DNA from: Delftia acidovorans
Lineage (GTDB): Bacteria; Pseudomonadota; Gammaproteobacteria; Burkholderiales; Burkholderiaceae_C
NCBI GenBank assembly: GCA_031286585.1
Contig: JAITUC010000019.1
Coordinates: 359,028-423,027, forward strand
Direction: 5' to 3'
Length of the DNA: 64,000 nt
Both the position numbers and the translations under genes were made by a program. The notes under the pieces were generated by a model. That model did not search any database. It was not told where the DNA came from and saw only the letters and a list, made by a program, of their open reading frames with translations. Shown in pieces: positions 1-8,906 of this stretch (the stretch's first letter is position 1; every line of letters starts with the position of its first letter).

Positions 1-90
1 GACCTTGTCCAGCACACCGGCTTCAGATACACCGCTCAAGGCCGACAGGCCCAACGCACCCAACGCAATTCCCCACTGACGAAAGATCAT
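1..90 (-). CDS. N-terminus of a secreted protein, cut by the window edge
   Basis: Only the first 30 codons are present. They encode a typical signal peptide (MIFRQW, then a hydrophobic run rich in Ala, Leu and Gly, ending near SEA) followed by GVLDKV. A good ribosome binding site (AAGGA) lies a few bases before the ATG. The start VLDKV of the mature part resembles periplasmic glutamate/aspartate-type ABC substrate-binding proteins, but this is too short to be sure. It is divergent from corA. Confidence 0.5.
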   Translation of the reverse strand, partial: MIFRQWGIALGALGLSALSGVSEAGVLDKV

Positions 91-270
91 CGAAGTCCTT
101 GGAACGCAAGCGCTGGGCGGCGCCCAGCAGTGTGGTGACAGGTTATACACGTATTGTTACCGAATGCGCAAACGGGGCTGCCCCCGGTCTTGATGGCACC
201 TTAACCAATGGCTTTTACGCATGCTTCGTTATGGCAGGATCACCCGTACCAGAATTTCCGAGAGTTCCCC

Positions 271-1245
271 ATGCTGATCAACTGCGTCGCCTACGAAAAC
301 GGGGCCAAGCTGGCAGACATACCCGTCGCCGACATCAGCAACTACATAGAGCGCCCCGGCTGCTTCGTCTGGGTGGCGCTGGCCGACGCCACGCCGGCCG
401 AGCTGGAGGAAATGCGCCAGGAGTTCGGCCTGCACGCCCTGGCCGTGGAGGATGCGCTGCACGGCCACCAGCGGCCCAAGCTGGAGGAGTACGGCAGCTC
501 GCTGTTTGCCGTGATGCACCTGCTGGAGCCCGAGCCCGAGCGGCCCGGGCATTTCAACCACGGCGAGGTCGATGTCTTCGTGGGGCCCAACTACGTGCTG
601 TCGGTGCGCAACCGCAGCAAGCGCGGCTTCCTGGGCGTACGCGAGCGTTGCGAGAGCGAGCCCGAGCTGCTGCGCCACGGCTCGGGCTTCGTGCTGTATG
701 CGCTGATGGATGCGGTGGTGGACCGCTACTTCCCCATCATCGATGCGCTGGAAGTGGAACTGGAGCAGATAGAGCAGCAGATCTTCACCAAGGGCGCGGC
801 GCGCGACAACATCAAGCAGCTGTATGAACTCAAGGGCCGCGCCATGGAGCTCAAGCATGCCGTGGCCCCGTTGCTGGAGGCCGTGGGCAAGCTCAACGGC
901 GGGCGCGTGCCGCAGATCTGCGCGGGCTCCAAGGACTATTTCCGCGACGTGATGGACCACCTGGGCCGCATCAACAGCCAGATCGACACCATGCGCGACA
1001 CCGTGGGCACGGCCATCCAGGTGAACCTGTCCATGGTGTCCATCGAGGAGAACGAAGTCACCAAGCGGCTGGCGGCCTGGGCCAGTATCTTTGCCATCTG
1101 CACGGCCTTCTTCGGCGTGTGGGGGATGAATTTCGAGGTCATGCCCGAGCTGAAATGGCAATACGGCTACCCGGCTGCCCTGCTGTTCGTGCTGGGCGTG
1201 TGCGGAGTGCTTTACTACAAGTTCCGCAAGGCGGGGTGGCTGTAG
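271..1245 (+). CDS. corA: CorA-family magnesium/cobalt channel
   Basis: Inner-membrane divalent cation channel of the CorA type, 324 residues, the usual length. The N-terminal two thirds form the soluble acidic/helical domain. The C-terminus has two membrane helices, the first ending in the signature GMN (about residues 285-287, in VWGMNF), the second about residues 298-316, followed by a basic tail KFRKAGWL, as expected for CorA. The ATG at 271 is chosen because upstream in-frame codons add about 20 residues that do not look like CorA and run into the intergenic region. The next gene (PPK2) follows in the same direction after 114 bases. Confidence 0.92.
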   Translation: MLINCVAYENGAKLADIPVADISNYIERPGCFVWVALADATPAELEEMRQEFGLHALAVEDALHGHQRPKLEEYGSSLFAVMHLLEPEPERPGHFNHGEVDVFVGPNYVLSVRNRSKRGFLGVRERCESEPELLRHGSGFVLYALMDAVVDRYFPIIDALEVELEQIEQQIFTKGAARDNIKQLYELKGRAMELKHAVAPLLEAVGKLNGGRVPQICAGSKDYFRDVMDHLGRINSQIDTMRDTVGTAIQVNLSMVSIEENEVTKRLAAWASIFAICTAFFGVWGMNFEVMPELKWQYGYPAALLFVLGVCGVLYYKFRKAGWL

Positions 1246-1359
1246 GCGGCGGGAAGGTGTGCGGTGTCAGGGTATCCACCCAGCCGCACCGTCACAGCCG
1301 CGTCACACATCCACGCCACCATCCCAGGCGCCAACTCCTGGACGCCCGGATTCCCCACC

Positions 1360-2274
1360 ATGTACGACGAACTTCTGCCCGACCACCATGACTCGCTGAT
1401 GCAGCGCATCGAACGCGATCTGCTCGACAGCTACGACGAAGAACTGGAGATGGAGATAGACGACGCCCGCCTGGGCGGCGACGATGTGGACGGTGCCGAC
1501 TCCATGAGCCGCCAGACCTACTTTCGCGAGCTGCTGCGCCTGCAGGGCGAGCTGGTCAAGCTGCAGGACTGGGTGCAGCACCACAGGAAAAAGGTGGTCA
1601 TCCTCTTCGAGGGCCGCGATGCGGCCGGCAAGGGCGGCGTGATCAAGCGCATCACCCAGCGCCTGAACCCGCGCGTGTGCCGCGTGGCCGCCCTGCCCGC
1701 GCCCAATGACCGCGAGCGCACGCAGTGGTATTTCCAGCGCTATGTCTCCCACCTGCCTGCGGGCGGCGAGATCGTTCTCTTTGACCGCAGCTGGTACAAC
1801 CGCGCGGGCGTGGAGCGCGTGATGGGCTTTTGCTCCGACGAGGAGTACGAGGAGTTCTTCCGCTCCGTGCCCGAGTTCGAGAAGATGCTGGTGCGCTCGG
1901 GCATCACGCTGGTGAAGTACTGGTTCTCCATCACCGACGACGAGCAGCACCTGCGCTTCCTGGGCCGCGTGCACGACCCGCTCAAGCAGTGGAAGCTCAG
2001 TCCCATGGACTTCGAGAGCCGCCGCCGCTGGGAGGCCTACACCAAGGCCAAGGAAGCCATGCTGGAGCGCACCCACATCGCCGAGGCGCCCTGGTGGCTG
2101 GTGCAGGCCGTGGACAAGAAGAAGGCCCGGCTCAACTGCATCTCCCACCTGCTGACCCAGCTGCCCTACGAAGAGATAGAGCACCCGGCCATCGTGCTGC
2201 CCGAGCGCACGCGCAACCCGGAGTACACGCGCAACCCGGTCCCTCAACACATGTACGTTCCGGATCTGTACTGA
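1360..2274 (+). CDS. ppk2: Polyphosphate kinase 2 family protein
   Basis: Cytoplasmic enzyme that transfers phosphate between polyphosphate and nucleotides. 304 residues form one PPK2 domain. Visible motifs are the Walker A-like GRDAAGKGG at about residues 85-93, the lid-region sequence WYFQRYVSHLPAGGEIVLFD, and DRSWYNRAGVERVMGFC at about 142-158, all diagnostic of PPK2. The acidic N-terminal 60 residues (LDSYDEELEMEIDD) precede the P-loop domain. The ATG at 1360 is preferred; an upstream in-frame ATG at 1264 would add a low-complexity stretch without family resemblance. Whether it prefers ADP or GDP/AMP cannot be read from sequence alone. Confidence 0.9.
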   Translation: MYDELLPDHHDSLMQRIERDLLDSYDEELEMEIDDARLGGDDVDGADSMSRQTYFRELLRLQGELVKLQDWVQHHRKKVVILFEGRDAAGKGGVIKRITQRLNPRVCRVAALPAPNDRERTQWYFQRYVSHLPAGGEIVLFDRSWYNRAGVERVMGFCSDEEYEEFFRSVPEFEKMLVRSGITLVKYWFSITDDEQHLRFLGRVHDPLKQWKLSPMDFESRRRWEAYTKAKEAMLERTHIAEAPWWLVQAVDKKKARLNCISHLLTQLPYEEIEHPAIVLPERTRNPEYTRNPVPQHMYVPDLY

Positions 2275-2280
2275 GCGGCG

Positions 2281-2300
2281 GCCGGCAGCGGGCTGCCGGC
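2281..2300. terminator. GC-rich hairpin between convergent genes
   Basis: A perfect 8-bp stem (GCCGGCAG / CTGCCGGC) with a 4-base loop lies 7 bases after the ppk2 stop and 35 bases beyond the end of the convergent helicase gene. There is no T-tract on either side, so it may be a weak bidirectional terminator or an mRNA 3' end stabiliser. Confidence 0.45.
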
Positions 2301-2334
2301 GTTCTCACGCCCCGTCTTCTCAAGACCCGTTTCC

Positions 2335-5300
2335 TCAAGCCTTCTGCGCCTCGCCATCCTCCACGGATGCCTCGGGCCACTCAGAGGACGCGGAGGCCTC
2401 GGAGGACGCGGACGCCTCAGGCGTCTCTGGCGCTGGCTCTGCCCCGGCGACTGCAGCCGCCTGCGGCACCTCGGCAACCTCGGCAACCTCGGCCGCACGT
2501 TTGCGCCGGTCCTGCTCCAGCAGCGTGGTCAACGCCGCGTGGATGCGCTCCAGCGTGCCGCCCGGGTTGACCCACCAGTCCGTGGACCAGATGCGCAGTA
2601 TCTGCCAGCCCAGGCCGCGCAGCACCTGCTCGCGCAGCTTGTCGCGGTCGCGTGCCGTGGCCGAGCGGTGGTAGGTGGCGCCGTCGCACTCCACGCCCGC
2701 CAGGTAGCTGCCCGCTTGGTCCGGGTGCACCACGCCCAGGTCCACGCGGAACGAGGATGCGCCGATCTGCGTGTGCACGCGCCAGCCCTTGCGCTCCAGC
2801 GCCTGGGCCACGCTGGCCTCGAAGGGGCTTTCGAAATCGCCCTGGCTGCCATGGTGCGACTCGGCCAGCGCGCGCGGGCCGCGTTCGGCGAATTCCAGGA
2901 AGTGCTTGAGATCGCGCACGCCCGCCGCCTGAGTGCGCGACAGGTCCATCTGCTCGCCGCGCAGGCTGGAGAAGATGCGCAGTTCCTGCCGCGCCCGCGT
3001 CACTGCCACGTTCAGCCGGCGCTCGCCGCCGTCGCGGTTGAGCGGGCCGAAGTTCATGGACACCGCGCCCGAGATATCGGGCCCGTAGGTGATGGAGAAA
3101 TACATGATGTCCCGCTCGTCGCCCTGCACGCTCTCCAGGTTCTTGACGAAGACGGGCTCCAGCAGCGCGTCGGAGAAGAAGGGCTCCAGCCCCGGGTCCT
3201 TGCGGCGTTCCTCGTCCAGCAAGTCCTCGATCAGGCCTTGCTGCTCGGAGTTGAAGGTGACCACGCCGATGGTGGCACCCGACTGCGCAAACCCCGGCGA
3301 CTTCAGGCGCGCCACCAGGTCGGCCACCAGGGCCTTGGCCTCGGGCTGGTTGATGCGGGCGCCGCCCTTCTCATAGCGGCCCTGCACGGCGTGGAAGCTG
3401 ACGGCGCGGTCGTCGGTGACGGGCGAGGGAAAGGTCACCAGCCCGCCGCCGTAATAGCGGTGGTTGCTGAAGGCGATCAGGCTTTCATGGCGCGAGCGGT
3501 AGTGCCACGACAGGTTGCGCGTGGGCAGGCTGGCGCCCAGGCATTCGTCGAGGATGCTTTCCATGTCACCCTCCACCTCGGGCGAGTCCTCGTCGGAGGT
3601 CTCGGCGCGGCCGAAGAAGCTGGTGGGCGGCAGCTGCTTGGGGTCGCCCACCATGACCACCTGCCTGGCCCGCGCCATGGCGCCAATGGCGTCCCAGACG
3701 GGGATCTGCGAGGCCTCGTCGAAGATGACGATGTCGAAGTTGCTGGTCTCGGCGCTCAGGTACTGGGCAATGGACAGCGGGCTCATCAGCAGGCAGGGCG
3801 TCAGGCGCAGCACGGCCGACGGGATCTGCTCCAGCAGCTGGCGCAGCGGCAGGTGCTGGCGCTTCTTGGTGATCTCGCGCCGCAGAATGCCCCACTCGCT
3901 GTTGCGCTGGATGCTGTCGGCCGCAGGCAGGCCCGCGCACAGCCGCGCGCGTATCCACTGGCGCGTGACCGAGGTGAATTCATCGTCCAGCGCGCGGAAG
4001 TCGGCAATGCGCCGCTCATGCTCGGCAGAGACGAAGCGCTTGAGCACTTCGTCCTCGTCCACGGCCAGCGCCAGCCACCAGCGCGCGTAGTTGACCTCGA
4101 AGGCCTGGGGCGCCTGGGCCGGCTCCAGGCTGCCGGACTCGACGGCATCGGCCAGCGCCCCCAGGCCGGCCGCGCGGGCCGCGGCCTGGGCATTGCGCCA
4201 GGCGCACCAGGCATGCAGGCCGCCCTGCTCGGCCAGCAGGCCGGCCGCCGTGGCGGCCAGCTGTTCGGCCGTGCGCTGGGCAAAGCTGCGCTGCAGTTCT
4301 TCGCCATGGGCTGCCGCAGCGCTGAAGGGCCCGGTGGCCGCATGCAGGGCGGCCAGCCTGTCCAGCAATTGCTGGCAGGCCTGGCCCACGGCCGCGCCCT
4401 CGCCCAACTCGGCGCTGCGCTGGGACAGTGCCTGGCGCACCGTGGCAAGTCCGGCGTCCTGCAGGCCCAGGCCTGCCAATGCCGCCTGCAGCGATCCGTG
4501 CAGGCGCAATGCTTGCTCCACGGCATCCGCCTGCGTATCCAGTCCGTTCCAGACGCCGGGGCAGCGCGCCCGCAGGTCGTCCAGCGCCAGCAGTTGCTCC
4601 TCCAGGGCGGTGCGCTCCAGCAGTTGGGCATGGGCCTGCTGCAATGCGGCGCCGCAACGGCCCTGGCCCACGGCGGCGTGCGATCCCATCAGGCCACCAC
4701 GCTGCGCCAGCTGCAGGCGCTCACGCTCGAAGGCCAGCGCATCCTGCAAGGGCTGGGCATCGGTCTGCAGGCCACGCCACAGGCCGTGGCTGGGTTCAGC
4801 CAGGGGCAGGCAGGCATCCAGCTGGCGGTCGATCCGGTGCAGTGCCTGCAGGCGCTGCACCTCGGCCGTCCAGCGTTCGCCGCCATGGCCTTCGGCCACA
4901 GCCTCCAGGCCGTCGAGCGAGAAGGATTTCTGCGCGCGCGCGGCCAGCAGGGCCGCATTGGCTTTCAAGGCGCTGCGCGCATGGTCGGTGCGCGTGCGGT
5001 GGCCGGCCCACAGGCCGTCGGCCGCCGCGCCGGGCTGGATCTGGTCCAGCTCTTCGCGCAGGCTCCTGATGCGTACCAAAGCGGCCAGGTCGTCGGCGAT
5101 GCGCGGCTCGCCCGTGCCCTCGATGGCGGCTTCCAGCGCCGCGCGCACCCTGCGCCGGCCCAGCCAGGACAGCGGCCAGAAGGACTTGCCGGCCTTGGCC
5201 CATTCGCGCTGCAGCTGCGCCACGTTGAGCTGGCCCACGCCCGCGCCGTACTTGACGGACAGGCCCTGGCGCAGCGCCGCGATCTCGTCAATGCACTGCA

Positions 5301-8300
5301 GGCCGCGCTCCAGCTCGTCGCCCAGGGCCACGGGCCAGGGCGCGCCCAGTTCGGCCTGCAGGCGACGGCGCTGCGACAGCAGGTCCAGCGCCTGGGCCAG
5401 GCGCGCCTGCAGCTCGGCCGGCCAGGGAGCCGGCATCTGCAATGACAGTTCGGCGTGCCGGGCCAGCAGTTGCAGGCCGGATTGCAGGGATTCGCAAATG
5501 CGCGCGCTGTCGGGCAGTGCGCAAAACGCCAGATTGCGGCCTGCGGCCGAGGGCAGCGCCCGCGCCATCACGCCCAGCGCCGAGCGCGCCTGGCGCCCCA
5601 GCAGCGGCCACTCGATGCGCAGCAGCCTGCCCAGTTCCTGCGCGGCAGCGGCAAAGCCCCGGCCTGCCTGGTCCAGCGCCTGGGCGGCATCCACCATCTG
5701 CTGCTGCCAGCGCACGGACCAGTCGGCGGCCTGCACCGTGGACAGCGGGCCATCCTTCAGATGGCGGGCACCCACGGCCTGAGCATTGGCCTGCAGGCGC
5801 CCCGCGGTCTCGCGCAGCAGGGCCAGGCCCGCCTCGTCATGGGCCTGGGGCGTGGGCCAGTGAAAGCCCAGGCGCGGCAGCGTCTCGCCGCCCGCCACGG
5901 CGCCAATGGCGCGGTAGATGGTCCAGCCGTTGGCATGGCGCCGGTGCAGGCGCTCCACGTAGGCCGACAGTTGCTCGCGCAGCCGGCCCAGTTGCGCGGC
6001 CTTGGCGGCCCAGGCCTCTGCATCCACCTCGCCGTGCGAGTCCCAGGACCTCTGCAGCTGGCCCAGCACGTCAAGCTTGCGGCTTTTGTTGGAGTGCAGC
6101 TCCAGGCAGAACTCGCCCAGGCCCACTTCGCGCAGGCGGCGGTAGACCACGTCCAGCGCGGCGATTTTCTCGGCCACGAAGAGCACGCGCTTGTCCTCGG
6201 CCAGGCACTGCGCGATCAGGTTGGCAATGGTCTGGCTCTTGCCCGTGCCCGGCGGGCCGATGAGCACGAAATCCTTGCCGCGCGCGGCAGCCATCACGGC
6301 CGACAGCTGCGAAGAGTCGGCGGGCAGTGGGCTGAAGACCTGTTGCGGCGCAAACTCCTGGTCCAGCCGCCGCGTGTCGGGGAACGGCGTTTCGGAGCGA
6401 TAGGGCTCGCGCGGCGTGTCGATCAGGTGGGCGACCACGGGCGAGTTGCGCAGCTGGTCGGCGCGCTCGGCCAGGTCTTTCCACATCAGGTACTTGGCGA
6501 AGGAGAACATGGACAGCACCACGTCCTCGCTGACCTCCCAGCCGCGCACGTCCTTGATGGCCTCGCGCACGCGCGCCCAGATGCCGGTGATGTCCAGCCC
6601 GGCCTCGTCGCGCGGCAGATCGCCTGCCGGCACGTCCAGCTCCAGCTGGAAGTCCTGGCGCAGCATTTCCACCAGCGTGGGGTTGAAGCGCGGCTCGTCC
6701 TCATGCGCCTGCAGCGTGAAGCCCGAGCGCGCGCTCTTGCGCTCCAGCGTGACGGGCAGCAGGATCAGCGGCGCGCGCACGCGCACATCGGGCTTGTCGG
6801 GACGGGTCCACACCAGAAATCCCAGGGCCACGAACAAGGTGTTGGCGCCGCCTTCCTGCAGCGCGTTGCGTGCGCCGCGAAACAGCTCCACAAAGCGGCT
6901 GTCCAGCTCCAGCGGCTCCAGGTCGATGAAGACCTCGCGCCGCTGCAGCGCCTCTTGCGCGTGCGCGCGCCGCAGGTCTTCCAGGCTGCGCGCCTCGTGC
7001 AATGGCTGGCTGCGCGGGTCCTTGCCCTGCATGAGCTCGGGGCTGGGCAGCAGCTTGAGCACCTGGCCCTGGGCCAGCGTGTCCTCCAGCGCGGGCGCGG
7101 CCACCTGCAGCAGCAGCGATTTCTTGCCAGGCTTGAAGTTGAGCAGGGCATTGCGCAGCGACAGGTCCAGCAGCCGGCGCTGCCAGCGCGCCAGCCTGTC
7201 CTTGGGGTCCAGCTGGGACGTGGGCACTTCGCGGGCCTGCGCCGGCGGCAGAAGCTCGGGCGGCGGCTCCACGGTAAAGGTTGGCTGGGCCTCGCCTTCA
7301 CCGGCCTCGGGCGCGGCGTCCTGCGGCCGCGCCAGCGCCAGCGGCTTGATGCGCTGCATGCGCGCGCGCCGCACGTCCACCAGCAGCTCGAACTGGTCCT
7401 CATGCTCCTCCGCCAGCTGGCGCGCCCCCTGGGCAATGGCCTGGCTGAAGGCCACGGCCTGGCCTTGCGCGGCCAGCGTGGTCTCGAAAACCACCAGCTC
7501 CTGCAGCTTGAGCCGCTTGCGCACGGCCGTGACGTCATCGACCACGGCGGTCGAGAATTCCTGCTTGCCCAGCCACAGTCCCACAAAGGCATGGCCCCGC
7601 GTGAACGCCAGCAGCGGATGCAGGTGCGCCTGCTCCAGGCAGGAGGCGAACAGCAGCGCCAGGTCCATGCAGGTGGCCAGCCCCGCGTCCAGCACCTGGG
7701 CCGCGCCGCGGACCTTCTGGCCCGCATGCTCGAAGCTGGCCGGTGGCAGCGCATAGTTGAGCTTTTTCTGGAGCACCGACGTCCAGATGGCAGAGGCCAG
7801 TTCCCAGGCCCGCTGCGGACCCTGCTCATAGCCGTTGATGGAGCCCGACTTGCCCACCGCCTCCAGCGCCTGGGCCGCGCCCTTGAGGATGCGGTCCACG
7901 GCCGGGTCGTTGGGTTGCACGAAGGCCGCCACCATCTCGGGCAGATGCCCCAGCCCGCCCCACTGGTTGCGCGCCAGCAGCTCCATCGGGTGCTCGTGGC
8001 GGGCCAGCACCGTCTCTGCCGGCTGGCCGCTGCGCAGCTCCAGCCGCAGCACGGCAGGCTCGGCCTCGGTCAGGCGCGAGAGCAAGGCGCCGTCCAGCGC
8101 CACGTCCAGGTCGGTCAGCGCATAGGTGCTGTGCGCGGCCACCGACTCCAGGCGCCAGGTGCGCGGCTTGATGAAGGCAGGTTCCGAGACCAGCTGCAGG
8201 CTCAGTTGCTGCAGGGGCAGATCACCCTCGTTGACGACGGCCAGCTCCAGCAGCGCGGGCACGGCGTTCTGGAAATCGGCGAGATTGAGCTTGGCGACGG

Positions 8301-8391
8301 TGCCGATGCGCAGCTGTATGGCCGGCTGCGGCGCCAGGGCGGCGGCGGGTGCGGCATCTGCGGGGGAATCTCGGCGGGGGTCTTCTGTCAT
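2335..8391 (-). CDS. DUF4011-type superfamily 1 helicase with C-terminal nuclease domain
   Basis: A 2018-residue protein. Visible parts in order: an N-terminal beta-rich region; a transglutaminase-like segment with a candidate Cys (ATCMDLA, about 239), His (RGHAFVGLW, about 268) and Asp (VVDD, about 287); a DUF4011-like domain starting near DRLARWQRRLLDLSLRN; a split SF1 helicase with Walker A GPPGTGKSQT (about 714) and DEAS Walker B plus GDPKQLPPTSFF (about 1559-1580); a long helical insert between the two halves; SF1 motifs NLESVQGDERD and NVAVTRAR; and a Vsr/DUF559-like PD-(D/E)xK domain (about 1854-1950: RVDLG, GVECDGATYH). The last ~60 residues are low-complexity Ala/Glu. Helicases of this build often sit in defence islands, but here no other defence gene is adjacent. 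Function is therefore inferred only as DNA/RNA unwinding with nuclease activity. Confidence 0.85.
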   Translation of the reverse strand: MTEDPRRDSPADAAPAAALAPQPAIQLRIGTVAKLNLADFQNAVPALLELAVVNEGDLPLQQLSLQLVSEPAFIKPRTWRLESVAAHSTYALTDLDVALDGALLSRLTEAEPAVLRLELRSGQPAETVLARHEHPMELLARNQWGGLGHLPEMVAAFVQPNDPAVDRILKGAAQALEAVGKSGSINGYEQGPQRAWELASAIWTSVLQKKLNYALPPASFEHAGQKVRGAAQVLDAGLATCMDLALLFASCLEQAHLHPLLAFTRGHAFVGLWLGKQEFSTAVVDDVTAVRKRLKLQELVVFETTLAAQGQAVAFSQAIAQGARQLAEEHEDQFELLVDVRRARMQRIKPLALARPQDAAPEAGEGEAQPTFTVEPPPELLPPAQAREVPTSQLDPKDRLARWQRRLLDLSLRNALLNFKPGKKSLLLQVAAPALEDTLAQGQVLKLLPSPELMQGKDPRSQPLHEARSLEDLRRAHAQEALQRREVFIDLEPLELDSRFVELFRGARNALQEGGANTLFVALGFLVWTRPDKPDVRVRAPLILLPVTLERKSARSGFTLQAHEDEPRFNPTLVEMLRQDFQLELDVPAGDLPRDEAGLDITGIWARVREAIKDVRGWEVSEDVVLSMFSFAKYLMWKDLAERADQLRNSPVVAHLIDTPREPYRSETPFPDTRRLDQEFAPQQVFSPLPADSSQLSAVMAAARGKDFVLIGPPGTGKSQTIANLIAQCLAEDKRVLFVAEKIAALDVVYRRLREVGLGEFCLELHSNKSRKLDVLGQLQRSWDSHGEVDAEAWAAKAAQLGRLREQLSAYVERLHRRHANGWTIYRAIGAVAGGETLPRLGFHWPTPQAHDEAGLALLRETAGRLQANAQAVGARHLKDGPLSTVQAADWSVRWQQQMVDAAQALDQAGRGFAAAAQELGRLLRIEWPLLGRQARSALGVMARALPSAAGRNLAFCALPDSARICESLQSGLQLLARHAELSLQMPAPWPAELQARLAQALDLLSQRRRLQAELGAPWPVALGDELERGLQCIDEIAALRQGLSVKYGAGVGQLNVAQLQREWAKAGKSFWPLSWLGRRRVRAALEAAIEGTGEPRIADDLAALVRIRSLREELDQIQPGAAADGLWAGHRTRTDHARSALKANAALLAARAQKSFSLDGLEAVAEGHGGERWTAEVQRLQALHRIDRQLDACLPLAEPSHGLWRGLQTDAQPLQDALAFERERLQLAQRGGLMGSHAAVGQGRCGAALQQAHAQLLERTALEEQLLALDDLRARCPGVWNGLDTQADAVEQALRLHGSLQAALAGLGLQDAGLATVRQALSQRSAELGEGAAVGQACQQLLDRLAALHAATGPFSAAAAHGEELQRSFAQRTAEQLAATAAGLLAEQGGLHAWCAWRNAQAAARAAGLGALADAVESGSLEPAQAPQAFEVNYARWWLALAVDEDEVLKRFVSAEHERRIADFRALDDEFTSVTRQWIRARLCAGLPAADSIQRNSEWGILRREITKKRQHLPLRQLLEQIPSAVLRLTPCLLMSPLSIAQYLSAETSNFDIVIFDEASQIPVWDAIGAMARARQVVMVGDPKQLPPTSFFGRAETSDEDSPEVEGDMESILDECLGASLPTRNLSWHYRSRHESLIAFSNHRYYGGGLVTFPSPVTDDRAVSFHAVQGRYEKGGARINQPEAKALVADLVARLKSPGFAQSGATIGVVTFNSEQQGLIEDLLDEERRKDPGLEPFFSDALLEPVFVKNLESVQGDERDIMYFSITYGPDISGAVSMNFGPLNRDGGERRLNVAVTRARQELRIFSSLRGEQMDLSRTQAAGVRDLKHFLEFAERGPRALAESHHGSQGDFESPFEASVAQALERKGWRVHTQIGASSFRVDLGVVHPDQAGSYLAGVECDGATYHRSATARDRDKLREQVLRGLGWQILRIWSTDWWVNPGGTLERIHAALTTLLEQDRRKRAAEVAEVAEVPQAAAVAGAEPAPETPEASASSEASASSEWPEASVEDGEAQKA

Positions 8392-8576
8392 GCGCGGTAG
8401 TCCTTGGCTGGCCAGCAGGCGGCGGGAACTGTCGAAATCCCGTCATATTCCTGGCCCGACGATTGTCCGCTGCGAATGGGGCGCCGTGTCCGAGATGGGC
8501 GGTTTTCAGGGGTCACTCTTTGCAAAAAATGAGAGCAAAGAACCGTGTTGAGAGCGCCAATCCGCAGTGCCGGCCA

Positions 8577-8861
8577 TCACTTCATGTACGAGCGCATCAC
8601 CGACAGCACCAGGTCCACATCGGCGTCACGGGTCTCATGGGACTGCCCGCCTGCCTCGCCTTCGCCCAGATGGGTGCGCACATGGCCCTCGAGCACCTCG
8701 AAGATCATGCCGTTGACGGCGCCGCGCACGGCTGCCAGTTGCTGGAGGATGGCCGCGCAGTCGTGCTCGGCCTCGAGCGCGCGCTCCAGCGCCTGGGCCT
8801 GGCCCTGGATGCGGCGGATGCGCGTGAGCAAGCGCTTCTTGTTCTGAATCGTATGTGCCAT
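8577..8861 (-). CDS. dmeR: RcnR/CsoR-family metal-responsive repressor (DmeR/RcnR-like)
   Basis: A 94-residue all-helical repressor beginning MAHTIQNKKRLL, like E. coli RcnR. With this start the family's nickel/cobalt ligand set is intact: His3, Cys35, His60 and His64. That set points to Ni/Co sensing rather than formaldehyde (FrmR) or copper (CsoR). The ATG at 8861 is chosen because it puts these residues at the canonical positions; an ATG at 8870 with a better-spaced GGTG is possible. It is divergent from the efflux gene dmeF, with an operator-like palindrome in the 45-base gap, so it most likely represses dmeF and perhaps itself until metal binds. Confidence 0.85.
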   Translation of the reverse strand: MAHTIQNKKRLLTRIRRIQGQAQALERALEAEHDCAAILQQLAAVRGAVNGMIFEVLEGHVRTHLGEGEAGGQSHETRDADVDLVLSVMRSYMK

Positions 8862-8869
8862 GAGGGCCA

Positions 8870-8900
8870 TTGTAGGCACCTGCACATACTGGGGTACAGT
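8870..8900 (+). promoter_or_regulatory. Candidate dmeF promoter overlapping the operator
   Basis: TTGTAG (8870-8875) and TACAGT (8895-8900) with a 19-base spacer could be -35 and -10 boxes. A start site 6-7 bases beyond the -10 would coincide with the dmeF ATG at 8907, giving a leaderless mRNA. No Shine-Dalgarno sequence is visible before that ATG. The boxes are imperfect, so this is tentative. Confidence 0.35.
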
Positions 8901-8902
8901 AT
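8886..8902. promoter_or_regulatory. RcnR-type operator palindrome
   Basis: ATACTGGGGTACAGTAT is a perfect 6-bp inverted repeat (ATACTG/CAGTAT) around GGGTA. It resembles the TACT-G-tract-AGTA operators of the RcnR/DmeR group. It sits between the divergent dmeR and dmeF genes, ending 4 bases before the dmeF start codon. Confidence 0.7.
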
Positions 8903-8906
8903 CCGC

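Noticed and set aside
2281..2300. A strong rho-independent terminator after ppk2.
   Set aside because: The hairpin has no T-tract on either strand, so only a weak or stabilising role is claimed.
2539..8400. Very long open frames antisense to the helicase gene (nearly 1000 codons each).
   Set aside because: They result from high-GC codon use on the other strand; compositions are Arg/His/Leu-rich without any family motif, and the helicase frame is unmistakable.
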